A stretch of 64,000 bases of DNA from Bacillota bacterium (GCA_023421395.1 JAEZTL010000056.1:1-64000), one strand, 5' to 3'. Shown: positions 16,401 through 23,213, counted from the stretch's first letter. Numbers and translations: made by a program. Notes: a model not told the origin generated them from the letters alone.

Positions 16401-16759
16401 ACCGCGCGCTCGGCAAACCCCGGGCGGCGGCACGCGCCCCGGTACCAGCCCAGCGCACCGCCCAAGCTCTCAGCCGCGCGCTGCAAAAGCATCACGCGGC
16501 CCTCGACATCGATCCTGACCCGCGCGGGCCGTCCGCAGGCCTCGAACACCCGCTGATACAGCCGCTGGGGGGACAGCACCTGCAGCCGGAAGGAGCCGGC
16601 GAGGTTCAGCGCATCCACCGCGTCCAGCTCGGCCTCCAGCGTGTACTGAGCGGGCACCACCAGGGTTACCGGGTGATCGCCCTCCGCCATGGAAGCCTTC
16701 AGCGCGCCAAACAGCGCCTCCCGGACCGCCCGCGCGCGGCCGGTATAATACGTCAGCAT
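13469..16759 (-). CDS. addB: ATP-dependent helicase/nuclease subunit B (AddB)
   Basis: A 1096-residue subunit of the AddAB complex, which processes double-strand breaks for RecA-dependent repair. The N-terminal half has the inactivated helicase fold (LVVPAQYTLEAELDAVDAL replaces a Walker A). The C-terminal nuclease has VDAW...YLRVIDYKTRGKA (about residue 895, catalytic D and K of the PD-(D/E)xK core). Four iron-sulfur cysteines are visible: one in FIACPFKDF (about 745) and three in CGYCDYQSVC (about 1040-1050). ATG 16759 lies 8 nt after GAGAGG and is preferred over a GTG three codons earlier. addA, normally next to addB, is absent here; cobT follows instead. Confidence 0.9.
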   Translation of the reverse strand: MLTYYTGRARAVREALFGALKASMAEGDHPVTLVVPAQYTLEAELDAVDALNLAGSFRLQVLSPQRLYQRVFEACGRPARVRIDVEGRVMLLQRAAESLGGALGWYRGACRRPGFAERAVEQIESFKQAGLSPEGVEALAAGEHGALREKLSDIAELYRAYEQSLAGRFLDGVDEAREAAERIGGAPFARGDVFFYGFDLISQSMARVIVALSGAARGTHLFLTLENDGDARDFSVFRPVQKAYERLQRQVLDSGVPWRRVRLRDAASPARPVRHMARELYAWPFARYPGAPEGLTLTLLNTPQDEAEYAAAMIRSLVMERGWRYRDVMVACQMLDDAQVFALVRAFAMYDVPLFLSQSRAADRHPLARCLISALKLASQRFSAEDAADYARSGFAPITDDEADRLMNYAQAAGLKGRAWFRPLTRGEMDEVAALEPIRERLMAPVEALLRRARTAPAERVLEAAFLFLEEIGAREKLEQQQRALEKMDRREWAMEGAQVWNKIIQALDQAHELMAGEKLTVRALYELLRRALGASEIKALPQSGDAVMGGGLSHMKGRPVKALFILGATESASGASGALLSEREMGALTGRGLFLGLTGEDRARMLKLNVKSALELAGEEVFITCPRGDMSGEALKPGALIRLTRKLFPALREGGSVAGIAEKRRRLSAPAAAANRASAILRDDPADPDALAALRILSEIPEYRREVAALARASDHRVGSAPLPEGLRDRPGAVSATRLERFIACPFKDFVASILKPEEEKEFDLTPRDVGNFYHAALETFARENGERLARMSAEEALAAMDRATGALMEDLARRAIGDSAVMRREGARIQSVARKAAGTLVGHLAGSAFSPVALEVEFGREDGRILLRDVPLKGRIDRVDAWQDGEKRYLRVIDYKTRGKAVDLAEIYWGLQLQLILYLAAAVAKGGAPAGVFYFAVEQPLPVTPSRDPEEVRALAEKAEKLDGLVLDDPRVIEAMTPRPQAVLGVNPGKGRRSGSLVSGEDLRLLMDHVAALADGALSGIRRGETDVLPATWQGGSACGYCDYQSVCQIAPGLPGAEGRLLPAIRPGEVIPQLRLGAGLGADFEDSQTEETGG

Positions 16760-16779
16760 GCCTCGCACCTCTCAAAGCG

Positions 16780-16808
16780 AGTATAGCACAGCCGGGGCCC
16801 CGGTACAA
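16780..16808 (-). promoter_or_regulatory. Promoter of addB and probably the cob genes
   Basis: Minus strand TTGTAC (16808-16803), a 17-nt spacer and TATACT (16785-16780), 20 nt before the addB ATG. No better promoter is seen before cobT. Confidence 0.6.
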
Positions 16809-16864
16809 ATCAAAATTTTCCGGTGAACTCTCTCAGAAAATACAGGTGAAATTGATAAATTCTG

Positions 16865-16873
16865 TGATATAAT
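16865..16873 (+). promoter_or_regulatory. Extended -10 promoter of the orphan NTPase
   Basis: TGATATAAT: perfect TATAAT (16868-16873) with the TG extension at 16865-16866. No good -35 lies at 17 nt, which is common for extended -10 promoters. Confidence 0.6.
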
Positions 16874-16918
16874 ATTGAGGGCCTTATTAAGAAAGAACAA
16901 GGAGGAGTGGATCGCTTC

Positions 16919-19315
16919 ATGTCATTGCCCGGAAAACTGACGATCGGATACGTCCACGAGGACAATCCGGTCAAATCCTACTTCCGATTCCGGCCGCTGC
17001 TCACCCTCTCCGAGCACAGCTTTCTGCCGGTGGACGAGGATTCGGCGGCGCAATATCCCGAGGACGGCTTTATTCGCATCGTCCCGGATAAAAACGAAAT
17101 CAGCCAGTTCAAAACCCGAATGCGCCAGCTGGGCCGCTACTGCCTGCTGGACCTCCGGCGGCACCCAAACGAAAACGACAAGATCCGCCCCAACAAGAAC
17201 TACGCGCCGGACGGCACCGAGCGAAATGCCCACATCGTCTACTCCGACGTGATCTATCCCCTCGCCCCGGATATGGCCGCCGAGGTGGTGGACGCCGGCG
17301 GCGTGTTTGACGGCGAAGCCATCACGCTGCGCGTCGCGCTGCCCGGCACCCGGTACGTGGCCATCCGGCGGGAGGAAAAGCTGTCCGGCCCCTGGATCTG
17401 GGCCGAGACGCCGGAGATCCCCGGCTGCATCACGCTGTCGATCGCCCCCGGCTACGCCCGCGCGGACGTTCCGCTGGAGGAGGCGCGGCTTCTTACGGTC
17501 GACTCGGCCGACGGCGCCAGTACGCTGATGTACAACCCCGCCATTCTGGGCATTGCCCCCGAGCGCCGGGAGTTTGCCGCCGAGCCGGAGGCCGCACCCG
17601 CCCACCTCGGAATCCCCCAGGCATCGCCGGCAATGCCGCCGGCAATGCCGACAATCGCGCCGGCGCAGGGTGCGCCCGCCGAGCCGCAGCCCGCCGAGCC
17701 GGTTTCCGCTCCGCCTCTTGAGAGCGCGCCGGAGCCACCCGCCGAAAAGGCGTGGATTTCGCGGGACGAATACCCCAAGGCCGTCTCCCGGCGTCTCCGG
17801 GAGCCGCTGGATATGCAGACCGGCATCAACCCCCGCCGGGGCCGCAGCCTGAACGAGGTTGTGGACGAGCAGTGGCGGCGTTCCCGCTGCGATCAGCTGG
17901 GCCATCCTGTGCCGCCGGAAGCCACCACCTTCCCCGCGGAGAGCCCCCTTGACCGCGCCGTGGAAGCGCTGCGCGAGGCCTGGGCGCTGCCCGGCGCGCG
18001 GGCGGGCCTTCTGGAGGCGCTGACGGCGGACGAGGCCGTGAGCGGCGCGCTGCGAGCGCAGCTGGGCGCCCCCGACGTAAGCGCCGCGGACGAAGCCGCG
18101 GAGCGGCTGGAGGCGTCGCGCCTTCAGCTGATCACCGAGATTGACGCGCTACGGCTCAAGCGGCAGGAAATGCGCCAGGCGCTGATGCAGGAACTGCGCG
18201 ATGGCCGGCGCGACGAGTTCAGCCGCTACGAACAGCAGAGCGAGGCGCTGCGCCGCGAGGTGGAGAAGAACGAGCAGGCCGCCGCCGCCGCCCGCAAGGC
18301 GGCGGAAGCCGCTGAAAAGCTGTTGGCGGAGACCGGCGACAAGCTGGAAGAAAAGCTGCTGGACAGCATGGCCGCAAGCCACGCCCGGGAGTTATTGTTG
18401 CGCATGAGCGACGCCCACCGGCGGCCCGCGGGCCACCCGGAGGTGTACGCCCCCTCCGCCGGCGAGCTGATCAGCGACCTGCGCGTGCAGATGGATGCCG
18501 CGGGCTACCCGCTGACCAACGACGAGGCGGTAAACCTTCTGGCCGCGATGACGGTGGGCGGCACACTGATCCTGTCCGGCGCCTCGGGTACCGGCAAGAG
18601 CGGCCTGGCGCGGGCGCTGGCCGCCTCGCTGGGACTTGACGCCGCGTCGAGCCGCTTCGTGCAGACCCGCTCCGCCGAAGACCCAGCCATCGACCATCTG
18701 CTGGAGAGCGCGGACAGCCTGACGCTGTCCGCCGTACTGATTGACGATGTGAACGACTGCGACGGCAACGTGCCCTGTGCCCACATCATCGGCCTGCAGG
18801 AGAAAATCTACGCCCGGAACGCGCCGGTGGTGCTGATGATGACCGCGCAGGACGCGCCCGACGGCAAGCCGCTGTCGGCGCGGCTCTTGGGCCGCGCGTT
18901 CCTGATCCGGCTGAACCCCACAGAGGCCGACGCCCCCTGGAAGCCCCGGGCACGGGTGGCGCCACAGCCCGGCCGGTCGCCGTCGCTGGCGGCGCTCCAG
19001 AAGATATTCGCCCCGGGCGAAATCCCGGGCGAGGCGGAAAACCGCCTGAACGCGCTGCGCGCCGGACTCTCCCAGCTGGGCTGGACGCTGGATCGCCACA
19101 CGCTGGACCAGACCTGGAGCTTCTCGGCCGCGGTGATCCGCATGATGACCGCAACGCCGCTGGAGGCCTTGGACTGGGCGCTTTCCCAGCGGGCGCTGCC
19201 CGCGATGCTGGCGGCGATGGATCTGCCCGCGCTGCGCGAACTGCCCGGACTTCTGACCGGCCTGCCCCGCTGCAAAAAGTTGATGGACCAGCCGCTGCCG
19301 CTGCCGCCGCTGTGA
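16919..19315 (+). CDS. Large orphan AAA-type NTPase with unknown N-terminal domain
   Basis: 798 residues, start at ATG 16919, 12 nt after AAGGAGGA (16899-16906). Parts in order: residues 1-200, beta-rich and unrecognised (LTIGYVHEDNPVKSYFRFRPL..., LGRYCLLDLRRHPNENDKIR); about 215-285, proline/alanine linker; about 290-340, basic segment (RRLREPLDMQTGINPRRGRS); about 395-500, long charged coiled coil; 530 onward, an AAA-like domain with Walker A GASGTGKS (554-561), Walker B LIDDVND (about 607) and a conserved-looking SARLLGRAFLIRL. The NTPase core recalls McrB/MoxR-type ATPases that remodel a partner. It stands alone with its own promoter and terminator. Function unknown. Confidence 0.75.
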   Translation: MSLPGKLTIGYVHEDNPVKSYFRFRPLLTLSEHSFLPVDEDSAAQYPEDGFIRIVPDKNEISQFKTRMRQLGRYCLLDLRRHPNENDKIRPNKNYAPDGTERNAHIVYSDVIYPLAPDMAAEVVDAGGVFDGEAITLRVALPGTRYVAIRREEKLSGPWIWAETPEIPGCITLSIAPGYARADVPLEEARLLTVDSADGASTLMYNPAILGIAPERREFAAEPEAAPAHLGIPQASPAMPPAMPTIAPAQGAPAEPQPAEPVSAPPLESAPEPPAEKAWISRDEYPKAVSRRLREPLDMQTGINPRRGRSLNEVVDEQWRRSRCDQLGHPVPPEATTFPAESPLDRAVEALREAWALPGARAGLLEALTADEAVSGALRAQLGAPDVSAADEAAERLEASRLQLITEIDALRLKRQEMRQALMQELRDGRRDEFSRYEQQSEALRREVEKNEQAAAAARKAAEAAEKLLAETGDKLEEKLLDSMAASHARELLLRMSDAHRRPAGHPEVYAPSAGELISDLRVQMDAAGYPLTNDEAVNLLAAMTVGGTLILSGASGTGKSGLARALAASLGLDAASSRFVQTRSAEDPAIDHLLESADSLTLSAVLIDDVNDCDGNVPCAHIIGLQEKIYARNAPVVLMMTAQDAPDGKPLSARLLGRAFLIRLNPTEADAPWKPRARVAPQPGRSPSLAALQKIFAPGEIPGEAENRLNALRAGLSQLGWTLDRHTLDQTWSFSAAVIRMMTATPLEALDWALSQRALPAMLAAMDLPALRELPGLLTGLPRCKKLMDQPLPLPPL

Positions 19316-19322
19316 GCCCACC

Positions 19323-19359
19323 AAAATGCCGGAACCCCATCGCGGGTTCCGGCATTTTT
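19323..19359 (+). terminator. Strong terminator after the orphan NTPase
   Basis: A 15-bp stem AAAATGCCGGAACCC/GGGTTCCGGCATTTT with a 6-nt loop, ending in TTTTT. Confidence 0.85.
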
Positions 19360-19396
19360 CCGTTTTCCGGCATGACGGTGGCGAAAGCGCATATAC

Positions 19397-19425
19397 TTGA
19401 CAGGAGCGCCCCTTTATGACATGAT
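19397..19425 (+). promoter_or_regulatory. Promoter candidate of the flavodoxin-like gene
   Basis: TTGACA (19397-19402), a 17-nt spacer and CATGAT (19420-19425), 79 nt before the ATG. Confidence 0.5.
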
Positions 19426-19504
19426 GGTTTCGTAAAGGCCCATGGTTGCTTTTTGTGAAACGAGCCGCTCGTGACCCGCCAACGACAGAACGGGAGGGAT
19501 TGCC

Positions 19505-20344
19505 ATGAGGAACGGGATTGATACGGCGGTCGTCTTCTTTTCGCGCGACGGAAACACCAGGCTGGGCGCGAAACTGCTGAGCGACCGGATCGGCGGCAAG
19601 CTGATCGAACTCAAGGAGCTCAGGCCGGGCAACGCGCTTCACTCGCTCTTTCGCATGAAAACGCCGCTGGCGGGCGACCCCTGGAAGGAGATCGCCTCCG
19701 CGCGGCGGGTAATCCTGATGTGCCCTATCTGGGCGGGCAGTTCCGTGCCCGCCATGAACGCCTTCGCCCACAGGGCGGATTTCACCGACAAGGATGTGTA
19801 CATCGTCACCTTCCAACAGGCCCCGAACCCCCGTCAGAGCCACCGAGAACAGCAGCACCTGGCGGGCATCGTGGCCAGAAACCACGGCTCCGTGCGGGAC
19901 TGCTACGCGCTGGTGGGCGGGAAGATGGGGCAGTTCGCCGGCGAGGAGCGCATCGGCGCGCAGATCGCGCTGGTGAAAATGCCGGAGGAGGCGCAGGCCG
20001 AGCCCGTGGTGGAAACCCCGGCGGAGGGCCCGCGGAAAGCGCCGGAAATTACGCCGTGGACGGCCGTGGCGGAGGTCCCGGACGCGGTGGCGGACGAGAT
20101 GCCTGAGGAGGCGCTGACGCCCCCGCCGCTGGAGGAGATTACGCGACAGACGCCGGTGGAAGCGCCGGAAGAGGCTGCCGAAGAAGCGGCGGAAACCAAG
20201 CCCGCGGAAATCCCGGAGGGCGCCGTGCCGGAGGAGATCCCCGAAGGGACAGAGGACGCGCGGGAACCCGAGGAAGCCGAGGTTTCGGAGGAGGCCGTAC
20301 CGGAGGGCGAAGCCTTCGACCCGAAAGCGCCGCCGGCGCCGTAG
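19505..20344 (+). CDS. Flavodoxin-like protein with long acidic C-terminal tail
   Basis: 279 residues. Residues 1-160 follow the flavodoxin pattern: TAVVFFSRDGNTRLGAKLL (FMN phosphate loop, SxxGNT), VILMCPIWAGSSVPAMNAFAH and CYALVGGKMGQF. This matches small flavodoxin-like proteins that act as quinone or electron-transfer reductases. From about residue 160 to the end the chain is low-complexity and strongly acidic, rich in PEE, PAE and EEA units, probably disordered. GGGAGGGATTGCC precedes the ATG. The tail is unusual for the family; it may tether the protein or bind cations or a basic partner (inference). No redox partner gene lies nearby. Confidence 0.75.
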   Translation: MRNGIDTAVVFFSRDGNTRLGAKLLSDRIGGKLIELKELRPGNALHSLFRMKTPLAGDPWKEIASARRVILMCPIWAGSSVPAMNAFAHRADFTDKDVYIVTFQQAPNPRQSHREQQHLAGIVARNHGSVRDCYALVGGKMGQFAGEERIGAQIALVKMPEEAQAEPVVETPAEGPRKAPEITPWTAVAEVPDAVADEMPEEALTPPPLEEITRQTPVEAPEEAAEEAAETKPAEIPEGAVPEEIPEGTEDAREPEEAEVSEEAVPEGEAFDPKAPPAP

Positions 20345-20383
20345 CGGCGGACAAAGCATCCAAACGGACGCAACCGGCTTTTT

Positions 20384-20576
20384 GACCCTCCGCATGGGCC
20401 CGAAGGGTCCTCAGCGATTCCGGCGACATGCGCGCCGGAATCGCGTTTCTTTCGCCAGGGCGCAACCTGGCGGAAGAAACAATTCCATGGGTCAGCAGGC
20501 CGCGCGGAAATGCCGGAGCATTTCAGACTTGCGCAGCCGCCTCCATGCATCAAAAACCCGCGGAGTTTTTTGATGC
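20384..20576. repeat. Structured four-hairpin repeat element, copy B
   Basis: Second copy. An extra outer hairpin GACCCT/AGGGTC (20384-20389/20404-20409) comes first. Hairpin 1: 20414-20425/20433-20444, loop with CATGC. Hairpin 2: 15-bp stem 20445-20459/20466-20480, loop GCGCAA. Hairpin 3: outer GCAGG/CTTGC (20495-20499/20528-20532), inner GAAAT/ATTTC, then GCGCAG. Hairpin 4: GCATCAAAAA/TTTTTGATGC (20547-20556/20567-20576). It lies between convergent genes. Stem changes relative to copies A and C keep pairing. Confidence 0.75.
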
Positions 20577-20583
20577 CCTGAAA

Positions 20584-20604
20584 GCCGGGAAACCGGCCTT
20601 TTTT
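20584..20604 (+). terminator. Short terminator after element B
   Basis: GCCGG, loop GAAA, CCGGC then CTTTTTT on the plus strand. It would end rightward transcripts of the flavodoxin-like gene after element B. Confidence 0.6.
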
Positions 20605-20611
20605 GTTTTGG

Positions 20612-21445
20612 TTACTTCCCGTCGCCCTGCGGCAGCACCGCCACCAGTTCGCCCATGAGCACCACTTCCTCCGCTGGGTAGAGCATGGGCGGGTACTTGG
20701 GATTCTTCGAGCGCAGCTCCACCTTGCCGCCCGGGCGGCGGTAGACATATTTGATGGTGGCGTCCGGCTGGTCGGTGGGGCCGTCCACCTGCACCAGCGC
20801 GATGCGGCCGTTGTCAAACGCGCCGTACTTGTTGAACACGCAGTAGTCGCCGTCTCCGACGACTCCGGTCATCGAATCGCCCTCGGCCTGCACGATGAAG
20901 TACTGCTCCCCGGTGTACTTGACGGGTACCAGGATGCGGCGTTCATCCTCCGGCACCGTTTCGATGGGCGGGCCCGCCGCCGCGCGGCCCTCCACGCCCT
21001 TCCATGCGCGGCCCGCGCCGATGCCGCCGGATTTCGCCTTCTCCGGGCGTGCGGCGGGAAACGGGCGGACCGGCGTTGGGGTTGACGCTTCAACAACCGG
21101 TGCGGCCGGCAGCGCCATATCGACCTCCAGCGCGGCGGCGGCCATCCGCAGCACCGCCCGGCGCGCCGGAGCCGGCGCGGCCCGGAGCGCGTCCACGAGG
21201 CTCGCCTCTTCCTCGTCCAGCGCCCGCGCACCCGTCAGCGCGCGCTTTTCGCTGGTCAGCCCCAGAAGAAAATCCGCCGAGACGCGAAAGTATCGCGCCG
21301 CCGCCGCCACCGTCGCAGCCTTGGGCGAGGCCCCCTTCTTCCAGCCCGTCGGCGCGCCGCTGCTGACGTGCAACACCGTTTCCGCGACCTCTGCCACGGA
21401 CGTGCCGGACTCCTTGCACAGTTGTTCCAGGCGGGCGTAAAACAC
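20612..21445 (-). CDS. Phage-type repressor, HTH plus S24 (LexA/CI-like) peptidase domain
   Basis: 277 residues from a GTG preceded by GAGGAGG. Residues 1-65 form an XRE-like helix-turn-helix (LEQLCKESGTSVAEVAETV, PTGWKKGASPKAATVAAAARYF, SADFLLGL). An alanine/proline-rich linker (about 100-165) has GIGAG and AAAG, possible self-cleavage sites. The S24 domain has the catalytic serine in AEGDSMTGVVGDGDYCVF and the lysine in ATIKYVYRR. RecA-stimulated self-cleavage is the known behaviour of such proteins, so the cassette is likely SOS-inducible. It is divergent from the early genes, with operator-like palindromes between. Confidence 0.9.
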   Translation of the reverse strand: MFYARLEQLCKESGTSVAEVAETVLHVSSGAPTGWKKGASPKAATVAAAARYFRVSADFLLGLTSEKRALTGARALDEEEASLVDALRAAPAPARRAVLRMAAAALEVDMALPAAPVVEASTPTPVRPFPAARPEKAKSGGIGAGRAWKGVEGRAAAGPPIETVPEDERRILVPVKYTGEQYFIVQAEGDSMTGVVGDGDYCVFNKYGAFDNGRIALVQVDGPTDQPDATIKYVYRRPGGKVELRSKNPKYPPMLYPAEEVVLMGELVAVLPQGDGK

Positions 21446-21485
21446 GGCGGGGCCTCCTCCTCAAATATATTTACTAATATTTATA

Positions 21486-21514
21486 TTGACAATCTTAGTT
21501 AACTAAGATATAAT
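21486..21514 (+). promoter_or_regulatory. Consensus early promoter with an 18-bp operator palindrome in its spacer
   Basis: TTGACA (21486-21491), exactly 17 nt, TATAAT (21509-21514). The spacer is the perfect palindrome ATCTTAGTTAACTAAGAT (21492-21509), overlapping the first base of the -10. The leftward repressor promoter overlaps it: TTGTCA at 21492-21487 with TATATT 17 nt on, or TTAACT with TATTAG. This AT-rich gap is the natural switch between repressor and early transcription. Confidence 0.8.
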
Positions 21515-21602
21515 TGGGGTGGAAAGAGATTCCGGTTGCAGTATAGCACGGGGGCGGAGGGGTTGTAAAGCCGCCCGCCCGGGACGGGAACGGGGGATTT
21601 TG

Positions 21603-22115
21603 ATGAAGCCGCTTTTTACGATGGAGGAGCTCCGGACGCTGAGGCGCTTGGACGAAGGGCTGGAACGGGCGCCGGTTTCAAAGCGGGAGATGGACGAGGC
21701 GGAAGACCGGGACGCGGGCATCGCCCGGGAGGCAACCCTTGCCTGGGAGGCAACCCTTGCCCGGGAGGCAGCCTTTGCCGGAGGGGCGGACGCGGCCCGG
21801 GGCACGCCGGAGCGGGCGTTTTCCCCGGGACAGCCGCTGCTTGCGCTGCACCCGGGCTGGCTGGAGCAGGCGCGGGCGGAGCGGTTCGCCACCACGGAGG
21901 AGGCGGCCCGCGCGTGCGGCATCGGCGCGAAGCTGATGTGGATCCTCGAGTGCGGCGGCGTCACGTCTCCGGAAATCGCGCGGCGCGTCGGGCGCGGGCT
22001 CGGCCTTACGCGCAGGCAGATGCGCGCCGTCACCTGCGCGGGGACGGCGGCGCGGCGGCTGATTGAGCGCCGCGAAGCATATGGCGAAGGCGCGGCGGAA
22101 AGGGAGGGAGCCTGA
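21603..22115 (+). CDS. Early regulator with C-terminal XRE-like HTH
   Basis: 170 residues, first gene under the early promoter. The ATG follows GGGGGA. The N-terminal third is charged and acidic (EELRTLRRLDEGLERA) and contains three tandem 18-bp units, giving in-frame repeats of six residues around EATLA(W/R) (residues about 42-59). From residue about 95 the segment ATTEEAARACGIGAKLMWIL and EIARRVGRGLGLTRRQM reads as an XRE-type helix-turn-helix. A Cro-like or activator role is inferred from position. Its stop is joined to the next start (TGATG). Confidence 0.65.
   Translation: MKPLFTMEELRTLRRLDEGLERAPVSKREMDEAEDRDAGIAREATLAWEATLAREAAFAGGADAARGTPERAFSPGQPLLALHPGWLEQARAERFATTEEAARACGIGAKLMWILECGGVTSPEIARRVGRGLGLTRRQMRAVTCAGTAARRLIERREAYGEGAAEREGA
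21726..21779 (+). repeat. Three tandem 18-bp repeats inside the early regulator gene
   Basis: Units 21726-21743, 21744-21761 and 21762-21779, of the form (C/T)GGGAGGCAACCCTTGCC with a few changes in the third. They keep the frame, so copy-number change would add or remove six residues each. Confidence 0.85.
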
Positions 22116-22399
22116 TGGAAACCATCACCCGGGACATGCTGCCCGAGGCGCACCGGCGGCTGGCGGAGGTGATCGGCCTCGAGGCGACGGTCAAGCTCTG
22201 CAAAGCCTACGGCGGTGCGCCGCTTTACATCCCCAAGATGGACGCGCTGGCGGCGGCGGAGCGGGACCGGCACATCCGCGACGAATACGACGGCATGAAC
22301 ACGGCGCTCCTGGCCCGGCGATACGGGGTTTCAACGCGGACGGTGCAGGCGGTTCTGTCCTCCGCGCCCCAGCGGCGGACGCGCGCGGACGCGCAGTAA
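22115..22399 (+). CDS. Mor-family transcription activator
   Basis: 94 residues. LAEVIGLEATVKLCKAYGG followed by PLYIPK is the dimerisation region of Mor/C activators known from phage Mu. DRHIRDEYDGMNTALLARRYGVSTRTVQAVL is the helix-turn-helix. Mor proteins activate phage middle or late promoters with weak -35 elements by contacting RNA polymerase. The promoter candidate just downstream (22419-22447, with two GGACAA repeats) is the obvious target. Translationally coupled to the preceding gene by a 1-nt overlap. Confidence 0.85.
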   Translation: METITRDMLPEAHRRLAEVIGLEATVKLCKAYGGAPLYIPKMDALAAAERDRHIRDEYDGMNTALLARRYGVSTRTVQAVLSSAPQRRTRADAQ

Positions 22400-22418
22400 A
22401 ACTGCGACGCGCTTCGCG

Positions 22419-22447
22419 CGGACAAGTGCGGGACAATCGGTTAGAAT
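22419..22447 (+). promoter_or_regulatory. Candidate activator-dependent late promoter
   Basis: CGGACA (22419-22424), a 17-nt spacer and TAGAAT (22442-22447). GGACAA occurs twice, at 22420-22425 and 22431-22436, spaced by one helical turn (11 bp). It lies between the Mor-like gene and the structural genes. Confidence 0.5.
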
Positions 22448-22478
22448 TCCGGCAGTCGAGACGATTGCCGGAATTTTT
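22445..22478 (+). terminator. Terminator between early and structural genes
   Basis: AATTCCGGCA (22445-22454) pairs with TGCCGGAATT (22466-22475) over an 11-nt loop, then TTT. The left arm overlaps the -10 of the late promoter candidate. Confidence 0.75.
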
Positions 22479-22502
22479 ATCGGATGGAGGCGATGTAAGG
22501 CC

Positions 22503-22826
22503 ATGGAGGCGCAGTACGCCTACTGGATCGTTACCTTCGCTGTGGGGCTGATGGTGGCGGCGCTGGCCTGGTTCATCAAGCGATTGGTGTCGGAACTGGA
22601 GGGCAGGATCGCGCGCAGCGAAAAGACGACCCTCGAGCGGATGGACGCGCTGGAAAAGCGCATGGACCGACATGAGGAGCGCTATGACAGGCTGCTGATC
22701 CAGCTGCCCGAAAAATACGCGCTCCGGGACGACCTGATCCGCATGAGCCAGAACATCGAGGCGCAGCTGGGTCAGATCCGCGAGCTGATCGTAAATGGAT
22801 TCAGGGAGAAGGAGGGCTTTCGATGA
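22503..22826 (+). CDS. Phage membrane-anchored coiled-coil protein
   Basis: 107 residues. One hydrophobic helix near the N-terminus (about residues 8-26, WIVTFAVGLMVAALAWFI) is followed by a charged helical region with heptad-like spacing (SELEGRIARSEKTTLERMDALEKRMDRHEERYDRLL). Small proteins with this layout precede the terminase genes in Mu-like and other phages (for example those of the DUF2730 type). Function unknown. Its stop overlaps the next start (ATGA). Confidence 0.65.
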   Translation: MEAQYAYWIVTFAVGLMVAALAWFIKRLVSELEGRIARSEKTTLERMDALEKRMDRHEERYDRLLIQLPEKYALRDDLIRMSQNIEAQLGQIRELIVNGFREKEGFR

Positions 22827-23161
22827 TCAACCACACGGACCTCGTCAAGCGCAAGCAGCTGCGGGGGGACATCGTAACCATGCTCTACAAGGACTTCGGC
22901 CGGCCGCCGATGCCGGTCAAGACGCTGATCTTCGCGCTGATGGGCGAGTGCCCCACGGCAGAGACCGAGGTGCCCGCGCAGCTCTTCTACCTGGCCGACC
23001 CGCGAAAAGGGTTTGTGGCCATTACCTACAAGGAAGGGGCCGAGCCGGAGCTGACGCCGCTGCGCAGCGCGCTCGTGCAGCTGACCGCCGCGGGGTGCAA
23101 CCTGGTTGAGGGCGATATCGACGACCCCGGCGTGCTCTTCGGCGATGGGCGCCGCGCCTAG
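22823..23161 (+). CDS. Phage protein of unknown function, early in the packaging operon
   Basis: 112 residues, no transmembrane helix. It begins MINHTDLVKRKQLRGDIVTM, contains MLYKDFGRPPMPVKTLIFALMG (helical) and ends in LTAAGCNLVEGDIDDPGVLFG. The helical part looks like a winged-helix-type fold of small Mu-like head-operon proteins, but I do not recognise the family with certainty. It starts within the upstream stop (ATGA) and lies two genes before the large terminase. Confidence 0.6.
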   Translation: MINHTDLVKRKQLRGDIVTMLYKDFGRPPMPVKTLIFALMGECPTAETEVPAQLFYLADPRKGFVAITYKEGAEPELTPLRSALVQLTAAGCNLVEGDIDDPGVLFGDGRRA

Positions 23162-23213
23162 CGGCCGGGGCGGCGCGCCGCGCGCCGCGCCGGAGGCAGG
23201 GGGAACCGGGCTT

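Noticed and set aside
12626..16786. Very long open frame on the plus strand (about 1386 codons) opposite cobT and addB
   Set aside because: It is antisense to two well-supported genes, has composition rich in R, H and P typical of antisense frames of GC-rich genes, and no recognisable domain.
16600..16918. Search for a cobalamin riboswitch before addB-cobT
   Set aside because: The leader is only about 20 nt from the promoter to addB, and no B12-box-like conserved block was seen; there is also no gap before cobT.
19903..20817. Minus-strand frame through element B, and the N-terminal extension of phoR through element C
   Set aside because: Both are translations of the structured element; the repeated peptide likeness comes from the repeat itself, and proper starts with ribosome binding sites lie elsewhere.
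21726..21779. Tandem repeats considered as a CRISPR-like array
   Set aside because: There are no spacers, the units abut directly and lie in frame inside a gene; no cas genes are present.
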